DNA of 64,000 nt. It comes from Siphlonurus alternatus. Lineage: Eukaryota > Arthropoda > Insecta > Ephemeroptera > Siphlonuridae. Below the pieces are notes generated by a model. The model worked only from the letters and a program-made list of their open reading frames with translations. It had not been told where the DNA came from and did not search any database. Made by a program: the position numbers and the translations under genes. The DNA lies in assembly GCA_949825025.1 (NCBI GenBank), contig OX463781.1, positions 49,860,317 through 49,924,316 on the forward strand, read 5' to 3'. Each line of letters starts with the position of its first letter. Position 1 is the first letter of the stretch. Positions 54,377 through 63,676 of this stretch are shown here, piece by piece.

Positions 54377-57285
54377 TTATCTGAGGTTTAGCCCAGGCTT
54401 CTCCTCTATTTGCCTGGATTTCAGTACATTTTGATAAGCTAATTCCCACTGACGCAAAGTTGGATAATTGACGAATCCTGGTAATGTTTTAATTGTTTTT
54501 ACTGTGAAGCATTTATTGAGGTCGTTAGTGTCATGTGAGGCCGCATGATCAGACACAGGCTTGCTCACGTAATGATGTCGTACATCAGACCTGTGTCCAC
54601 TCATGCGGTCTCGAGTAGCCTGTGAAGTGAGTCCTATGTAAAAAGCATTACATTGTTTCTCCTGGTTTGTGTTTTGGTCTCTTATTTTCTGTTTACATTC
54701 TAACATGTATATTGCATTTTTTGATGTGCATGTGTTGTGATTTTTGATAGGGTAGGTAACGTTCGTTACTGGACTTTTAAATGTTTGGCAGGCTATATGT
54801 ATTTCACATGTTTGGCATTTTCTTCCTCTGTTGTCTTGTTTATCTTGGTTATTGCAGGGATATGAGCCAGGAGGGGGTGGTTTCGGTTTTGGGGTGGGAT
54901 CGGTATGAGACAAAAGTCTTCTGAGGTTTGGCGGTTGACGGAAAGTTATGGCTGGGGGCTTTTTGAATAGGTGAGAGGTTTCTGGGGCTGAGCTGAGGAT
55001 AGGATGTGCCATTGTTGTTATTTTTCTGAGCTCCTTCTCTAGATTGGGATGGTATGTTGTGATAAGTGGGGTGGTTACCTCCTTCTTTGGTTTGCTGGTA
55101 ACTTGTGTTGTTTCTATGTTATTTAGTGCTCTGTTAATTTGTTTTTGAACTATTGTGTTTGGGTAACCTCTTCTGGTGAGTGCTTCCTTTATGGTGTCCA
55201 TGTACTTGAGTCTAGTTTCATCAGAATTTGGGATACGGGTGCCCCTGCAGGCCAGACTATATGGTATGGATCGGATAGTCCGAGGTGGGTGGCAACTCGT
55301 GTAATGTAGGTATTGCATGTGGTTTGTTGGTTTGATGTGAATAGCAGTTACTACATGACCTTGTTTTATATTTATGTCTACATCGAGGAATGTGGCTTTG
55401 GTTGCTGAGATATCATGGGTGAATTTTAAGATTGAGAAATTGTTGAGGTTTTTTATGAATTTATCTAATAATTCCATGCCATGTGGCCACACCATAAAAA
55501 TATCATCAATGAATCTTCTCCACATGTGTGGTTTTTCTACTTGACTGTTAATGAATTCTTTTTCTAATAATCCCATTACTAAATTTGCATATGATGGGGC
55601 CATTCTAGTGCCCATTGCTGTGCCTTGGATTTGTAAATAATTTTCATTCATAAATCTGAAATTGTTTTTTTGTAGTATGAATGTGGCAAGTTTCATTAAG
55701 AAGTCTGTGGTTGGTTTGTGCGGCCGAGGGCGCTTGTTCAAGTAGTGTTCGAGGGCCCGTAAACCCATTATGTGTGTGATGTTGGTATATAGTGAGGTAA
55801 CGTCTATGGTTACGAGTAACCAGCCTTCTGGGAAAGGGTCTGGAACTTCCTCTCTCAGTGTCTGTAGGAAGTGTGCTGTATCTTTTATGAATGCTGGAAG
55901 AGATCGGACATGTGGTTGGAGGTAGTGGTCTAAGAATGCTGAGATGCGTTCCGTTGCTGAGTCTACACTTGATATGATTGGGCGGCCTGGATTTCCTGCT
56001 TTGTGTACTTTGGGGAGTAAGTAGAGGAAAGAAGTGCGAGGGTGTTCAGGGACAAGAAGTAAGATTTCTTTGTCCGTTAAGCCCTCCCGTGGTCCGTTTT
56101 TCTCTAAGTATTCTCTAATTTCTGTGGCAAATTCTAATGAGGGGTCTTTCTGCAGTAGTTTATATGTGTTCCTGTCTGACAATTGTCTGTGTCCTTCTGC
56201 TATATAGTCTTTTTTGTTGAGTATGACTGTTGTGGAGCCCTTGTCAGGTGGTAGTATTATGATGTCATCATTCTGTTTTAGATTTTTTAGTGCTACTTGT
56301 TCTGTTGGGGACAAGTTGGAGGAGTGATTTAGTTGATGTGGAAAGTTATGCTGGGAAACAGATGCTCTTAAGCATTCTGCGTATTGTTCTAAAGGATGAC
56401 CAGGTGGGAGGGGTGGTGGTTCATTATTTGATGGAGGTTTAAATTTTAGGAGACAGTCCCTGATATTTGTGTTCTGGCTAGAAGTTACTTCAATTTGAGT
56501 TTCATTTTTATTTTCATTAAGTTCTAAATTGAAAAAATATTGTTTCCATTTTAATGTCCTAATAAAAGCTTCTATATCTTTTGCTAAGTTAAAATGGTCA
56601 AAACTAGGGGTGGGAGTAAATGACAAGCCTTTTGATAATACTGCAATTTCTGCATCATTAAGAGTATAGTTTGACAAATTTATTACTGGCTGTGCAGGTG
56701 TGGATGTTGTGACATGTTCAAGGTTGTCTGCAGTGGTTCTGGTACTTTCTGTATGAGGGGGAGTGGTCTGTGGAGGAGAGGTTTGGCATGGAGTGGGAGG
56801 GGTGGGATTTGAAAGTGTGGGAGGAGAATGAAGGTAGGTGACTTTCTTTTTGATTGGAGATTGTGGTGAAGGTGGAGGGAGGCCCAAAAGTTGCTGAAGG
56901 CATGGTTTTTGACTAAGCAAGGGAGGAGGGGAGGGAAAAGAAGATTTTTCTAGAAAACCGTTATTTTTTAATTCAAATAAATAATAAACTGACAGTTTTT
57001 TCATGTGAATATTATACTTTTTTTGTAAATTGAATCTAATGGTATAATTAATACGATTTATAGCTTGAAAATTGTTTCTACATTTTAATAAATCAGTGAG
57101 CTTAGTTAATTTTTGACCATGATAATAAATTGATTTGTTGTAATTATAAATTAATTCTTCAATAATTTTCCTTAAAAATTGATGGTGCAGGGATTTAATT
57201 CGTGGTTGTATGGATGGTGTTATACCAGTGAATGCAAATTTACTGTTGAGACCAGGAGGAATAATGTTGAGGGTTAGGCATCTTT
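54377..57285 (-). CDS. Penelope-like reverse transcriptase/GIY-YIG protein, 5'-truncated copy
   Basis: The minus-strand frame is open from the truncation point at about 57285. From the first internal ATG (57004) it encodes 875 residues matching residues 125-999 of the full-length copy at 57526-60525, apparently without differences. It therefore keeps the complete PLE reverse transcriptase (DVTSLYTNI, GTAMGTRMAPSYANL, FIDDIFMVW), the Cys-rich linker and the GIY-YIG endonuclease. Only about 30 N-terminal codons and the 5' UTR are lost, replaced at the junction by the 3'-end block of the neighbouring copy. Whether it is translated is doubtful because it has no promoter of its own. Its near-identity with the other arm implies a single recent insertion, gene conversion or an assembly-generated inverted repeat. 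Confidence 0.85.
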
Positions 57286-57371
57286 TTAAGGCCTTGCTGG
57301 TTATTCCTATCCTTTTCTTTTAATAAGATTATCACAACCTAAATGGTTTATTTTCCTTAATTTGAATATTT
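57285..57371 (+). repeat. 5' pseudo-LTR segment of the PLE
   Basis: Same ~85 bp as 60795-60870, and as 63947-64000 at the window end. The three inverted-copy bases AAG at the junction are also present before GGCC at the 3' end, so the join may have used microhomology. Confidence 0.8.
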
Positions 57372-57525
57372 ATCGCTTAGACGATTTTTTCCAACCATTC
57401 TCCTACTATCCTACTCTCCCTATCATCTTTTATCTTTAACTCAAAATTATTTACTAAGTTGACTTAATCTTAATTCCCAGACACAAAATTGGATAAATTA
57501 AAATAAATTAAATATAAATTGTAAA

Positions 57526-60525
57526 ATGCTCATTATATCTATAAAACCATTAATAAAAGCAGCAATCTTTCATGCATACAAATTCTCAAATCTTATCTCA
57601 CACATAAATTTCTTAAAAAGATGCCTAACCCTCAACATTATTCCTCCTGGTCTCAACAGTAAATTTGCATTCACTGGTATAACACCATCCATACAACCAC
57701 GAATTAAATCCCTGCACCATCAATTTTTAAGGAAAATTATTGAAGAATTAATTTATAATTACAACAAATCAATTTATTATCATGGTCAAAAATTAACTAA
57801 GCTCACTGATTTATTAAAATGTAGAAACAATTTTCAAGCTATAAATCGTATTAATTATACCATTAGATTCAATTTACAAAAAAAGTATAATATTCACATG
57901 AAAAAACTGTCAGTTTATTATTTATTTGAATTAAAAAATAACGGTTTTCTAGAAAAATCTTCTTTTCCCTCCCCTCCTCCCTTGCTTAGTCAAAAACCAT
58001 GCCTTCAGCAACTTTTGGGCCTCCCTCCACCTTCACCACAATCTCCAATCAAAAAGAAAGTCACCTACCTTCATTCTCCTCCCACACTTTCAAATCCCAC
58101 CCCTCCCACTCCATGCCAAACCTCTCCTCCACAGACCACTCCCCCTCATACAGAAAGTACCAGAACCACTGCAGACAACCTTGAACATGTCACAACATCC
58201 ACACCTGCACAGCCAGTAATAAATTTGTCAAACTATACTCTTAATGATGCAGAAATTGCAGTATTATCAAAAGGCTTGTCATTTACTCCCACCCCTAGTT
58301 TTGACCATTTTAACTTAGCAAAAGATATAGAAGCTTTTATTAGGACATTAAAATGGAAACAATATTTTTTCAATTTAGAACTTAATGAAAATAAAAATGA
58401 AACTCAAATTGAAGTAACTTCTAGCCAGAACACAAATATCAGGGACTGTCTCCTAAAATTTAAACCTCCATCAAATAATGAACCACCACCCCTCCCACCT
58501 GGTCATCCTTTAGAACAATACGCAGAATGCTTAAGAGCATCTGTTTCCCAGCATAACTTTCCACATCAACTAAATCACTCCTCCAACTTGTCCCCAACAG
58601 AACAAGTAGCACTAAAAAATCTAAAACAGAATGATGACATCATAATACTACCACCTGACAAGGGCTCCACAACAGTCATACTCAACAAAAAAGACTATAT
58701 AGCAGAAGGACACAGACAATTGTCAGACAGGAACACATATAAACTACTGCAGAAAGACCCCTCATTAGAATTTGCCACAGAAATTAGAGAATACTTAGAG
58801 AAAAACGGACCACGGGAGGGCTTAACGGACAAAGAAATCTTACTTCTTGTCCCTGAACACCCTCGCACTTCTTTCCTCTACTTACTCCCCAAAGTACACA
58901 AAGCAGGAAATCCAGGCCGCCCAATCATATCAAGTGTAGACTCAGCAACGGAACGCATCTCAGCATTCTTAGACCACTACCTCCAACCACATGTCCGATC
59001 TCTTCCAGCATTCATAAAAGATACAGCACACTTCCTACAGACACTGAGAGAGGAAGTTCCAGACCCTTTCCCAGAAGGCTGGTTACTCGTAACCATAGAC
59101 GTTACCTCACTATATACCAACATCACACACATAATGGGTTTACGGGCCCTCGAACACTACTTGAACAAGCGCCCTCGGCCGCACAAACCAACCACAGACT
59201 TCTTAATGAAACTTGCCACATTCATACTACAAAAAAACAATTTCAGATTTATGAATGAAAATTATTTACAAATCCAAGGCACAGCAATGGGCACTAGAAT
59301 GGCCCCATCATATGCAAATTTAGTAATGGGATTATTAGAAAAAGAATTCATTAACAGTCAAGTAGAAAAACCACACATGTGGAGAAGATTCATTGATGAT
59401 ATTTTTATGGTGTGGCCACATGGCATGGAATTATTAGATAAATTCATAAAAAACCTCAACAATTTCTCAATCTTAAAATTCACCCATGATATCTCAGCAA
59501 CCAAAGCCACATTCCTCGATGTAGACATAAATATAAAACAAGGTCATGTAGTAACTGCTATTCACATCAAACCAACAAACCACATGCAATACCTACATTA
59601 CACGAGTTGCCACCCACCTCGGACTATCCGATCCATACCATATAGTCTGGCCTGCAGGGGCACCCGTATCCCAAATTCTGATGAAACTAGACTCAAGTAC
59701 ATGGACACCATAAAGGAAGCACTCACCAGAAGAGGTTACCCAAACACAATAGTTCAAAAACAAATTAACAGAGCACTAAATAACATAGAAACAACACAAG
59801 TTACCAGCAAACCAAAGAAGGAGGTAACCACCCCACTTATCACAACATACCATCCCAATCTAGAGAAGGAGCTCAGAAAAATAACAACAATGGCACATCC
59901 TATCCTCAGCTCAGCCCCAGAAACCTCTCACCTATTCAAAAAGCCCCCAGCCATAACTTTCCGTCAACCGCCAAACCTCAGAAGACTTTTGTCTCATACC
60001 GATCCCACCCCAAAACCGAAACCACCCCCTCCTGGCTCATATCCCTGCAATAACCAAGATAAACAAGACAACAGAGGAAGAAAATGCCAAACATGTGAAA
60101 TACATATAGCCTGCCAAACATTTAAAAGTCCAGTAACGAACGTTACCTACCCTATCAAAAATCACAACACATGCACATCAAAAAATGCAATATACATGTT
60201 AGAATGTAAACAGAAAATAAGAGACCAAAACACAAACCAGGAGAAACAATGTAATGCTTTTTACATAGGACTCACTTCACAGGCTACTCGAGACCGCATG
60301 AGTGGACACAGGTCTGATGTACGACATCATTACGTGAGCAAGCCTGTGTCTGATCATGCGGCCTCACATGACACTAACGACCTCAATAAATGCTTCACAG
60401 TAAAAACAATTAAAACATTACCAGGATTCGTCAATTATCCAACTTTGCGTCAGTGGGAATTAGCTTATCAAAATGTACTGAAATCCAGGCAAATAGAGGA
60501 GAAGCCTGGGCTAAACCTCAGATAA
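57526..60525 (+). CDS. Penelope-like element protein: reverse transcriptase plus GIY-YIG endonuclease (999 aa)
   Basis: A complete, uninterrupted PLE polyprotein. It is predicted to nick chromosomal DNA and copy element RNA by target-primed reverse transcription in the nucleus. Residues ~1-130 are a basic N-terminal region and ~140-235 a Pro/Thr/Ser-rich linker. RT motifs follow: LPPDKGSTTVILN (375-387), LPKVHKAGNPGRPIISS (454-470), TIDVTSLYTNI (523-533), GTAMGTRMAPSYANL (585-599), the catalytic FIDDIFMVW (622-630) and FLDVDI (663-668). A Cys-rich linker (CQTC at 854-857, C863) precedes the GIY-YIG nuclease: IYMLEC (889-894), FYIGLT (912-917), Arg/His residues (RMSGHRSDVRHH) and a conserved Glu in RQWELA (978). 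The length is usual for endonuclease-bearing PLEs. The start is the first ATG in the frame. No inactivating change is visible, so this copy may be active. Confidence 0.93.
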   Translation: MLIISIKPLIKAAIFHAYKFSNLISHINFLKRCLTLNIIPPGLNSKFAFTGITPSIQPRIKSLHHQFLRKIIEELIYNYNKSIYYHGQKLTKLTDLLKCRNNFQAINRINYTIRFNLQKKYNIHMKKLSVYYLFELKNNGFLEKSSFPSPPPLLSQKPCLQQLLGLPPPSPQSPIKKKVTYLHSPPTLSNPTPPTPCQTSPPQTTPPHTESTRTTADNLEHVTTSTPAQPVINLSNYTLNDAEIAVLSKGLSFTPTPSFDHFNLAKDIEAFIRTLKWKQYFFNLELNENKNETQIEVTSSQNTNIRDCLLKFKPPSNNEPPPLPPGHPLEQYAECLRASVSQHNFPHQLNHSSNLSPTEQVALKNLKQNDDIIILPPDKGSTTVILNKKDYIAEGHRQLSDRNTYKLLQKDPSLEFATEIREYLEKNGPREGLTDKEILLLVPEHPRTSFLYLLPKVHKAGNPGRPIISSVDSATERISAFLDHYLQPHVRSLPAFIKDTAHFLQTLREEVPDPFPEGWLLVTIDVTSLYTNITHIMGLRALEHYLNKRPRPHKPTTDFLMKLATFILQKNNFRFMNENYLQIQGTAMGTRMAPSYANLVMGLLEKEFINSQVEKPHMWRRFIDDIFMVWPHGMELLDKFIKNLNNFSILKFTHDISATKATFLDVDINIKQGHVVTAIHIKPTNHMQYLHYTSCHPPRTIRSIPYSLACRGTRIPNSDETRLKYMDTIKEALTRRGYPNTIVQKQINRALNNIETTQVTSKPKKEVTTPLITTYHPNLEKELRKITTMAHPILSSAPETSHLFKKPPAITFRQPPNLRRLLSHTDPTPKPKPPPPGSYPCNNQDKQDNRGRKCQTCEIHIACQTFKSPVTNVTYPIKNHNTCTSKNAIYMLECKQKIRDQNTNQEKQCNAFYIGLTSQATRDRMSGHRSDVRHHYVSKPVSDHAASHDTNDLNKCFTVKTIKTLPGFVNYPTLRQWELAYQNVLKSRQIEEKPGLNLR

Positions 60526-60674
60526 CTCAATTCAAATTTCCCTCCCTTGTAAATATCATTCCCCTTCACTCCTTTGTAAATATCATACCAACTCATTCCA
60601 CACCTCCCCTCTCCTGTCTCCCCTCCCTCCCCTCACATACCAGCCAGCAAGCCAACAGTCAAATCATTCTACTT

Positions 60675-60725
60675 CTTCTTGTGACTGAAGAAGCATCTCC
60701 ACGATGCGAAACGTTTCAAAAATGT
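60675..60725 (+). ncRNA. Hammerhead ribozyme-like motif, full PLE copy
   Basis: CTGAAGA (60685-60691; position 7 of the core is variable, so A is allowed) is followed by one extra A. Then come stem II GCATC-TCCAC-GATGC, GAAA (60708-60711) and C-GT with U at the cleavage position. Stem I can form between TGA before the core and TCA after it, with more pairs beyond. PLE pseudo-LTRs are known to carry such motifs. Activity was not tested. Confidence 0.55.
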
Positions 60726-60881
60726 AAAAACTTTCGAGTGAACCTCTGTGACCACAAGAATTTCCACCTGCTGTGACTCTTTCGATCGGTAAGGCCTTGC
60801 TGGTTATTCCTATCCTTTTCTTTTAATAAGATTATCACAACCTAAATGGTTTATTTTCCTTAATTTGAATAACAATAAAAT

Positions 60882-61144
60882 AAAAAAAAAAAAAAACAAT
60901 AATAATTTCATATATTCAACCTAAGACTCTAATACAATGATTATTTAACAATTTATTCCTAACAATACATCACAATAAAAATAACAAAAGATTGCTGAAA
61001 AATAAACAAACATTGGGTGGGAACCAGGTGGAGATGTCCATTACCTGAAAAATTAATAGTATTAGTACAATTAAGATAATAAAATATTCTTCTAGCTGTA
61101 GAGTGGGATTGCAATTTCAGGGTACTGTATTTGATTATTGTTGA
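60882..61144. other. AT-rich noncoding DNA
   Basis: Starts with an A tract next to the PLE target duplication. No gene was recognised. Confidence 0.5.
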
Positions 61145-61265
61145 AGTTTTCATACTTTGATAATAATAATATAAATGTTTATTGAGCAAAAACACATAAT
61201 ACAGTGATACAATTTTTAACATAATGCTCAAAGGGTGACTAAAAAAGGGGATCCCATTCACTAAG
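61145..61265 (-). mobile_element. LINE 3' tail
   Basis: On the minus strand it ends TTGCTCAATAAACATTTATA then ATT repeats: an AATAAA plus trinucleotide tail like those at 38340 and 41658. No coding. Confidence 0.5.
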
Positions 61266-61429
61266 TGTTAATTAACAGATAATGGTACAGATAACTTGTT
61301 TTCAATTCTTTTAAGTACCGGTATTTTTTTCTACTTTGCTACAAATGACGTTCGATACTCGGGAGAAAATCCGTATAAAGTGTTGTGTAAACACAATGTC
61401 AAACTCTAGAAACTTGTAGAATGGAATGA

Positions 61430-61640
61430 GTAGCTAGCGCCAACAATGTCATTACGTTCTCTGCTCTGGTGGCAAAATTAGACACTACATCGTTCCACGT
61501 TTAACAATGAAAATGGCTACATTGGACAGACATTATAAACAATGTTTCGTTAAAACCATTGCGAGTAGAAGACTTTGGTTTCAAGCAATGCAAAATGGCT
61601 TAATTGAAGCCTCTATTAGTCCAAATCTTGTCTAGTAGCC
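61430..61640 (-). repeat. Dispersed repeat R2 (inverted copy)
   Basis: The reverse complement of the 37005-37170 segment: CATTACGTTCTCTGCTCTGG, CGTTCCACGTTTAACAATG and AAACCATTGCGAGTAGAAGA blocks. Noncoding. Confidence 0.6.
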
Positions 61641-62035
61641 ATTGCCTGCAGTTATCTTTTAATTAGCTCCATGTTTTGCTACATATCACTTGGCCAATGA
61701 TACTTGCTGCTTTCTATATTGATTACTACAAATGGAAATTATAGTCAAAGCATATTTTTTTAGAATACAAAAGTACTTTGCATGGGTCGCGATTTTCCAT
61801 GCCCGTCTTTAACCGGTTTACACTTTTGCAATGTATGAGAATTGTTTGACAAAAATTTATTGAAAATAATTCATATTAATTTTATTGCTTTTCGATTGTA
61901 CAACAATATAAGCACGTCATAATAAAGAATAATCCCAAACAAATTGAAAGAACATCAATACAAAACATAAAATAATCCTGCATACAAACAAAATCAAAGC
62001 AGTATATAATAAATATATTATAAAATTTATTATAA
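61641..62035. other. AT-rich noncoding DNA with retroposon tail
   Basis: 61865-61920 repeats the block near 53662-53740 (TTGCTTTTCGATTGTACA...ATATAAGCACGTCA). Otherwise nothing recognised. Confidence 0.45.
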
Positions 62036-62226
62036 TACAGTAAAAACTTGTTATTACGTAAAGTCAAGGGACCCAGGAAATTGGGTTTACCTTATATCGA
62101 GTATACCTTATATCAAGTTTTTTCTATACCTGCAATACTAATTATTTTTTACGGGACCTTTACTCCGTTAATCAATATCGAGTTTTTACCTTATAACAAG
62201 TTACGTAACAACAAGTTTTTACTGTA
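62036..62226. repeat. pogo-like MITE (best-preserved copy)
   Basis: TA-CAGTAAAAACTTGTTATTAC on the left and GTAACAACAAGTTTTTACTG-TA on the right. The inner arms TTATATCGAGTATACC and AATATCGAGTTTTTACCTTA are partly mirrored. CAGT ends with a TA duplication fit the pogo/Tigger group. Confidence 0.8.
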
Positions 62227-62318
62227 TCACACCCTGCAATTTAATCAATCACTCCAAAACATAGACAGTAAATATATATGCTGTTGGTATGAGTTTTTTA
62301 AGGAATATGTGTTAAAAC

Positions 62319-62438
62319 TAGGATGGATACAGTGAGAAACACATGGGTGATGAAGGAGTGAAAGAAAGCGTAATTGACAAGTATGAACGAAGTACACTAC
62401 ATTGGTTTGGACATGTTGAGAGAATGGGTGATGAATAG
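62319..62438 (+). pseudogene. Fragment of the RTE-like LINE
   Basis: Reads RMDTVRNTWVM, then after a small gap VKESVIDKYERSTLHWFGHV and ERMGDE before a stop. It is nearly the same as the C-terminal region of the LINE at 14335-16324 (RMDRVRNTWVM...RWFGHVERMGDE). Only 120 bp. Confidence 0.8.
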
Positions 62439-62445
62439 AGCGCGG

Positions 62446-62580
62446 AAAAAAGTCTCTTTTTTTTTAACAAATAGTCGCCTATAAAGTCTACTTTTTTTGC
62501 AAAAAAAGTCTCTAAAGAAGTCACTTTTTTCGAAAAAAGTCTCCAAAAAAGTCCCTTTTTTTTAAAAAAAAAGAGCAACA
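62446..62580. repeat. Short array of AAAAAAGTCTC-like motifs
   Basis: AAAAAAGTCTCT, AAAGTCTACT, AAAAAAAGTCTCT, AAAGAAGTCAC, AAAAAAGTCTCC and AAAAAAGTCCC recur over ~130 bp. This may be the subterminal repeat region of the hAT element whose transposase fragment follows. Confidence 0.5.
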
Positions 62581-62908
62581 AAAATGCATTTTAATAGTGC
62601 TATTTCTGATAACAAAAAAATTGTTTATTCGTGTTAAATTACGACTTTGTACTTAATCGTACAAAATGTCTTTTAAATACCGTTTTAAAGTCAATTTTTT
62701 TAATGAGTGTTTTGTTATAGAAAGCCAAGATATTAAAATATTTTAATTTCATTCACTAATTTTATTAAGAGTAGTATGAAATTATTTAAATAATTCTATG
62801 AGTAATAAAAAGAACAAGACATTGTTTTAGATAATGTTGATGCTTTTTATTGTAGTGGGCCATACAGTTTTAAAAGAAAAAACAATTTTAATTTTCTTCT
62901 TGGTACTT

Positions 62909-63133
62909 TTAATACTCCTCCACCTCAGACTCACTGTCCTCTGCTTTCGCCACTGGCTGGCCGAACTCTTTGCTGTTGCGGCGGTTCAGGAAGTAGTTGC
63001 AAATCAAGTATATCTCCAAGTTTTCGACGGTGAAGCTCGTGCGCTTCTCGGTGAGCACGTTCTTATAGATGGAGAAGGAGCGTTCCACGTCGCAGGAGGT
63101 TAGCTGAGCGTATTTCAACGCCATCACATCATG
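62909..63133 (-). pseudogene. hAT transposase C-terminal fragment, cut by a PLE insertion
   Basis: The minus strand encodes ALKYAQLTSCDVERSFSIYK, then NVLTEKRTSFTVENLEIYLI and a short acidic tail ending SESEVEEY. This is the hAT C-terminal dimerisation region in its CGGBP1/hAT-like form (TSCDVERSFS...NLEIYL). The upstream catalytic part is absent: about 63133 the frame runs directly into PLE sequence, giving a chimeric open frame with a spurious N-terminus. An AAAAAAGTCTC array lies on its 3' side. The frame is intact up to the junction, so the break by the PLE looks recent. Confidence 0.75.
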
Positions 63134-63676
63134 AGACTTTTGTCTCATACCGATCCCACCCCAAAACCGAAACCACCCCCTCCTGGCTCATATCCCTGCA
63201 ATAACCAAGATAAACAAGACAACAGAGGAAGAAAATGCCAAACATGTGAAATACATATAGCCTGCCAAACATTTAAAAGTCCAGTAACGAACGTTACCTA
63301 CCCTATCAAAAATCACAACACATGCACATCAAAAAATGCAATATACATGTTAGAATGTAAACAGAAAATAAGAGACCAAAACACAAACCAGGAGAAACAA
63401 TGTAATGCTTTTTACATAGGACTCACTTCACAGGCTACTCGAGACCGCATGAGTGGACACAGGTCTGATGTACGACATCATTACGTGAGCAAGCCTGTGT
63501 CTGATCATGCGGCCTCACATGACACTAACGACCTCAATAAATGCTTCACAGTAAAAACAATTAAAACATTACCAGGATTCGTCAATTATCCAACTTTGCG
63601 TCAGTGGGAATTAGCTTATCAAAATTTACTGAAATCCAGGCAAATAGAGGAGAAGCCTGGGCTAAACCTCAGATAA
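63131..63676 (+). pseudogene. PLE GIY-YIG endonuclease fragment
   Basis: The frame matches residues ~821-999 of the full protein: Cys-rich linker, IYMLEC and FYIGLT motifs, and the C-terminal RQWELA. One substitution (Val to Leu near the end) was noticed. The RT is missing. The ATG at its start comes from the junction with hAT DNA and is not a genuine start. Confidence 0.85.

Larger units (their letters stand above)
54119..60881. mobile_element. Composite Penelope-like element: inverted truncated copy plus full-length copy
   Basis: A 6.7-kb insertion (54130-60870) between two copies of AACAATAAAAT (54119-54129 and 60871-60881). The left part is a 5'-truncated minus-strand PLE (54130-57285). 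The right part is a complete plus-strand PLE (from about 57285). They are head to head with ~330 bp between inverted arms. The ~85-bp block from GGCCTTGCTGGTTATTCCTA to CCTTAATTTGAAT occurs both at the 5' side of the full copy (57285-57371) and at its 3' end (60795-60870), forming pseudo-LTRs. This arrangement is known for PLEs. Confidence 0.9.

Noticed and set aside
54117..54449. 110-codon minus frame (and its partners at 60453 and 63604)
   Set aside because: Overlaps the PLE stop region in another frame and runs through the 3' UTR and ribozyme-like motif; repeated only because the PLE is repeated.
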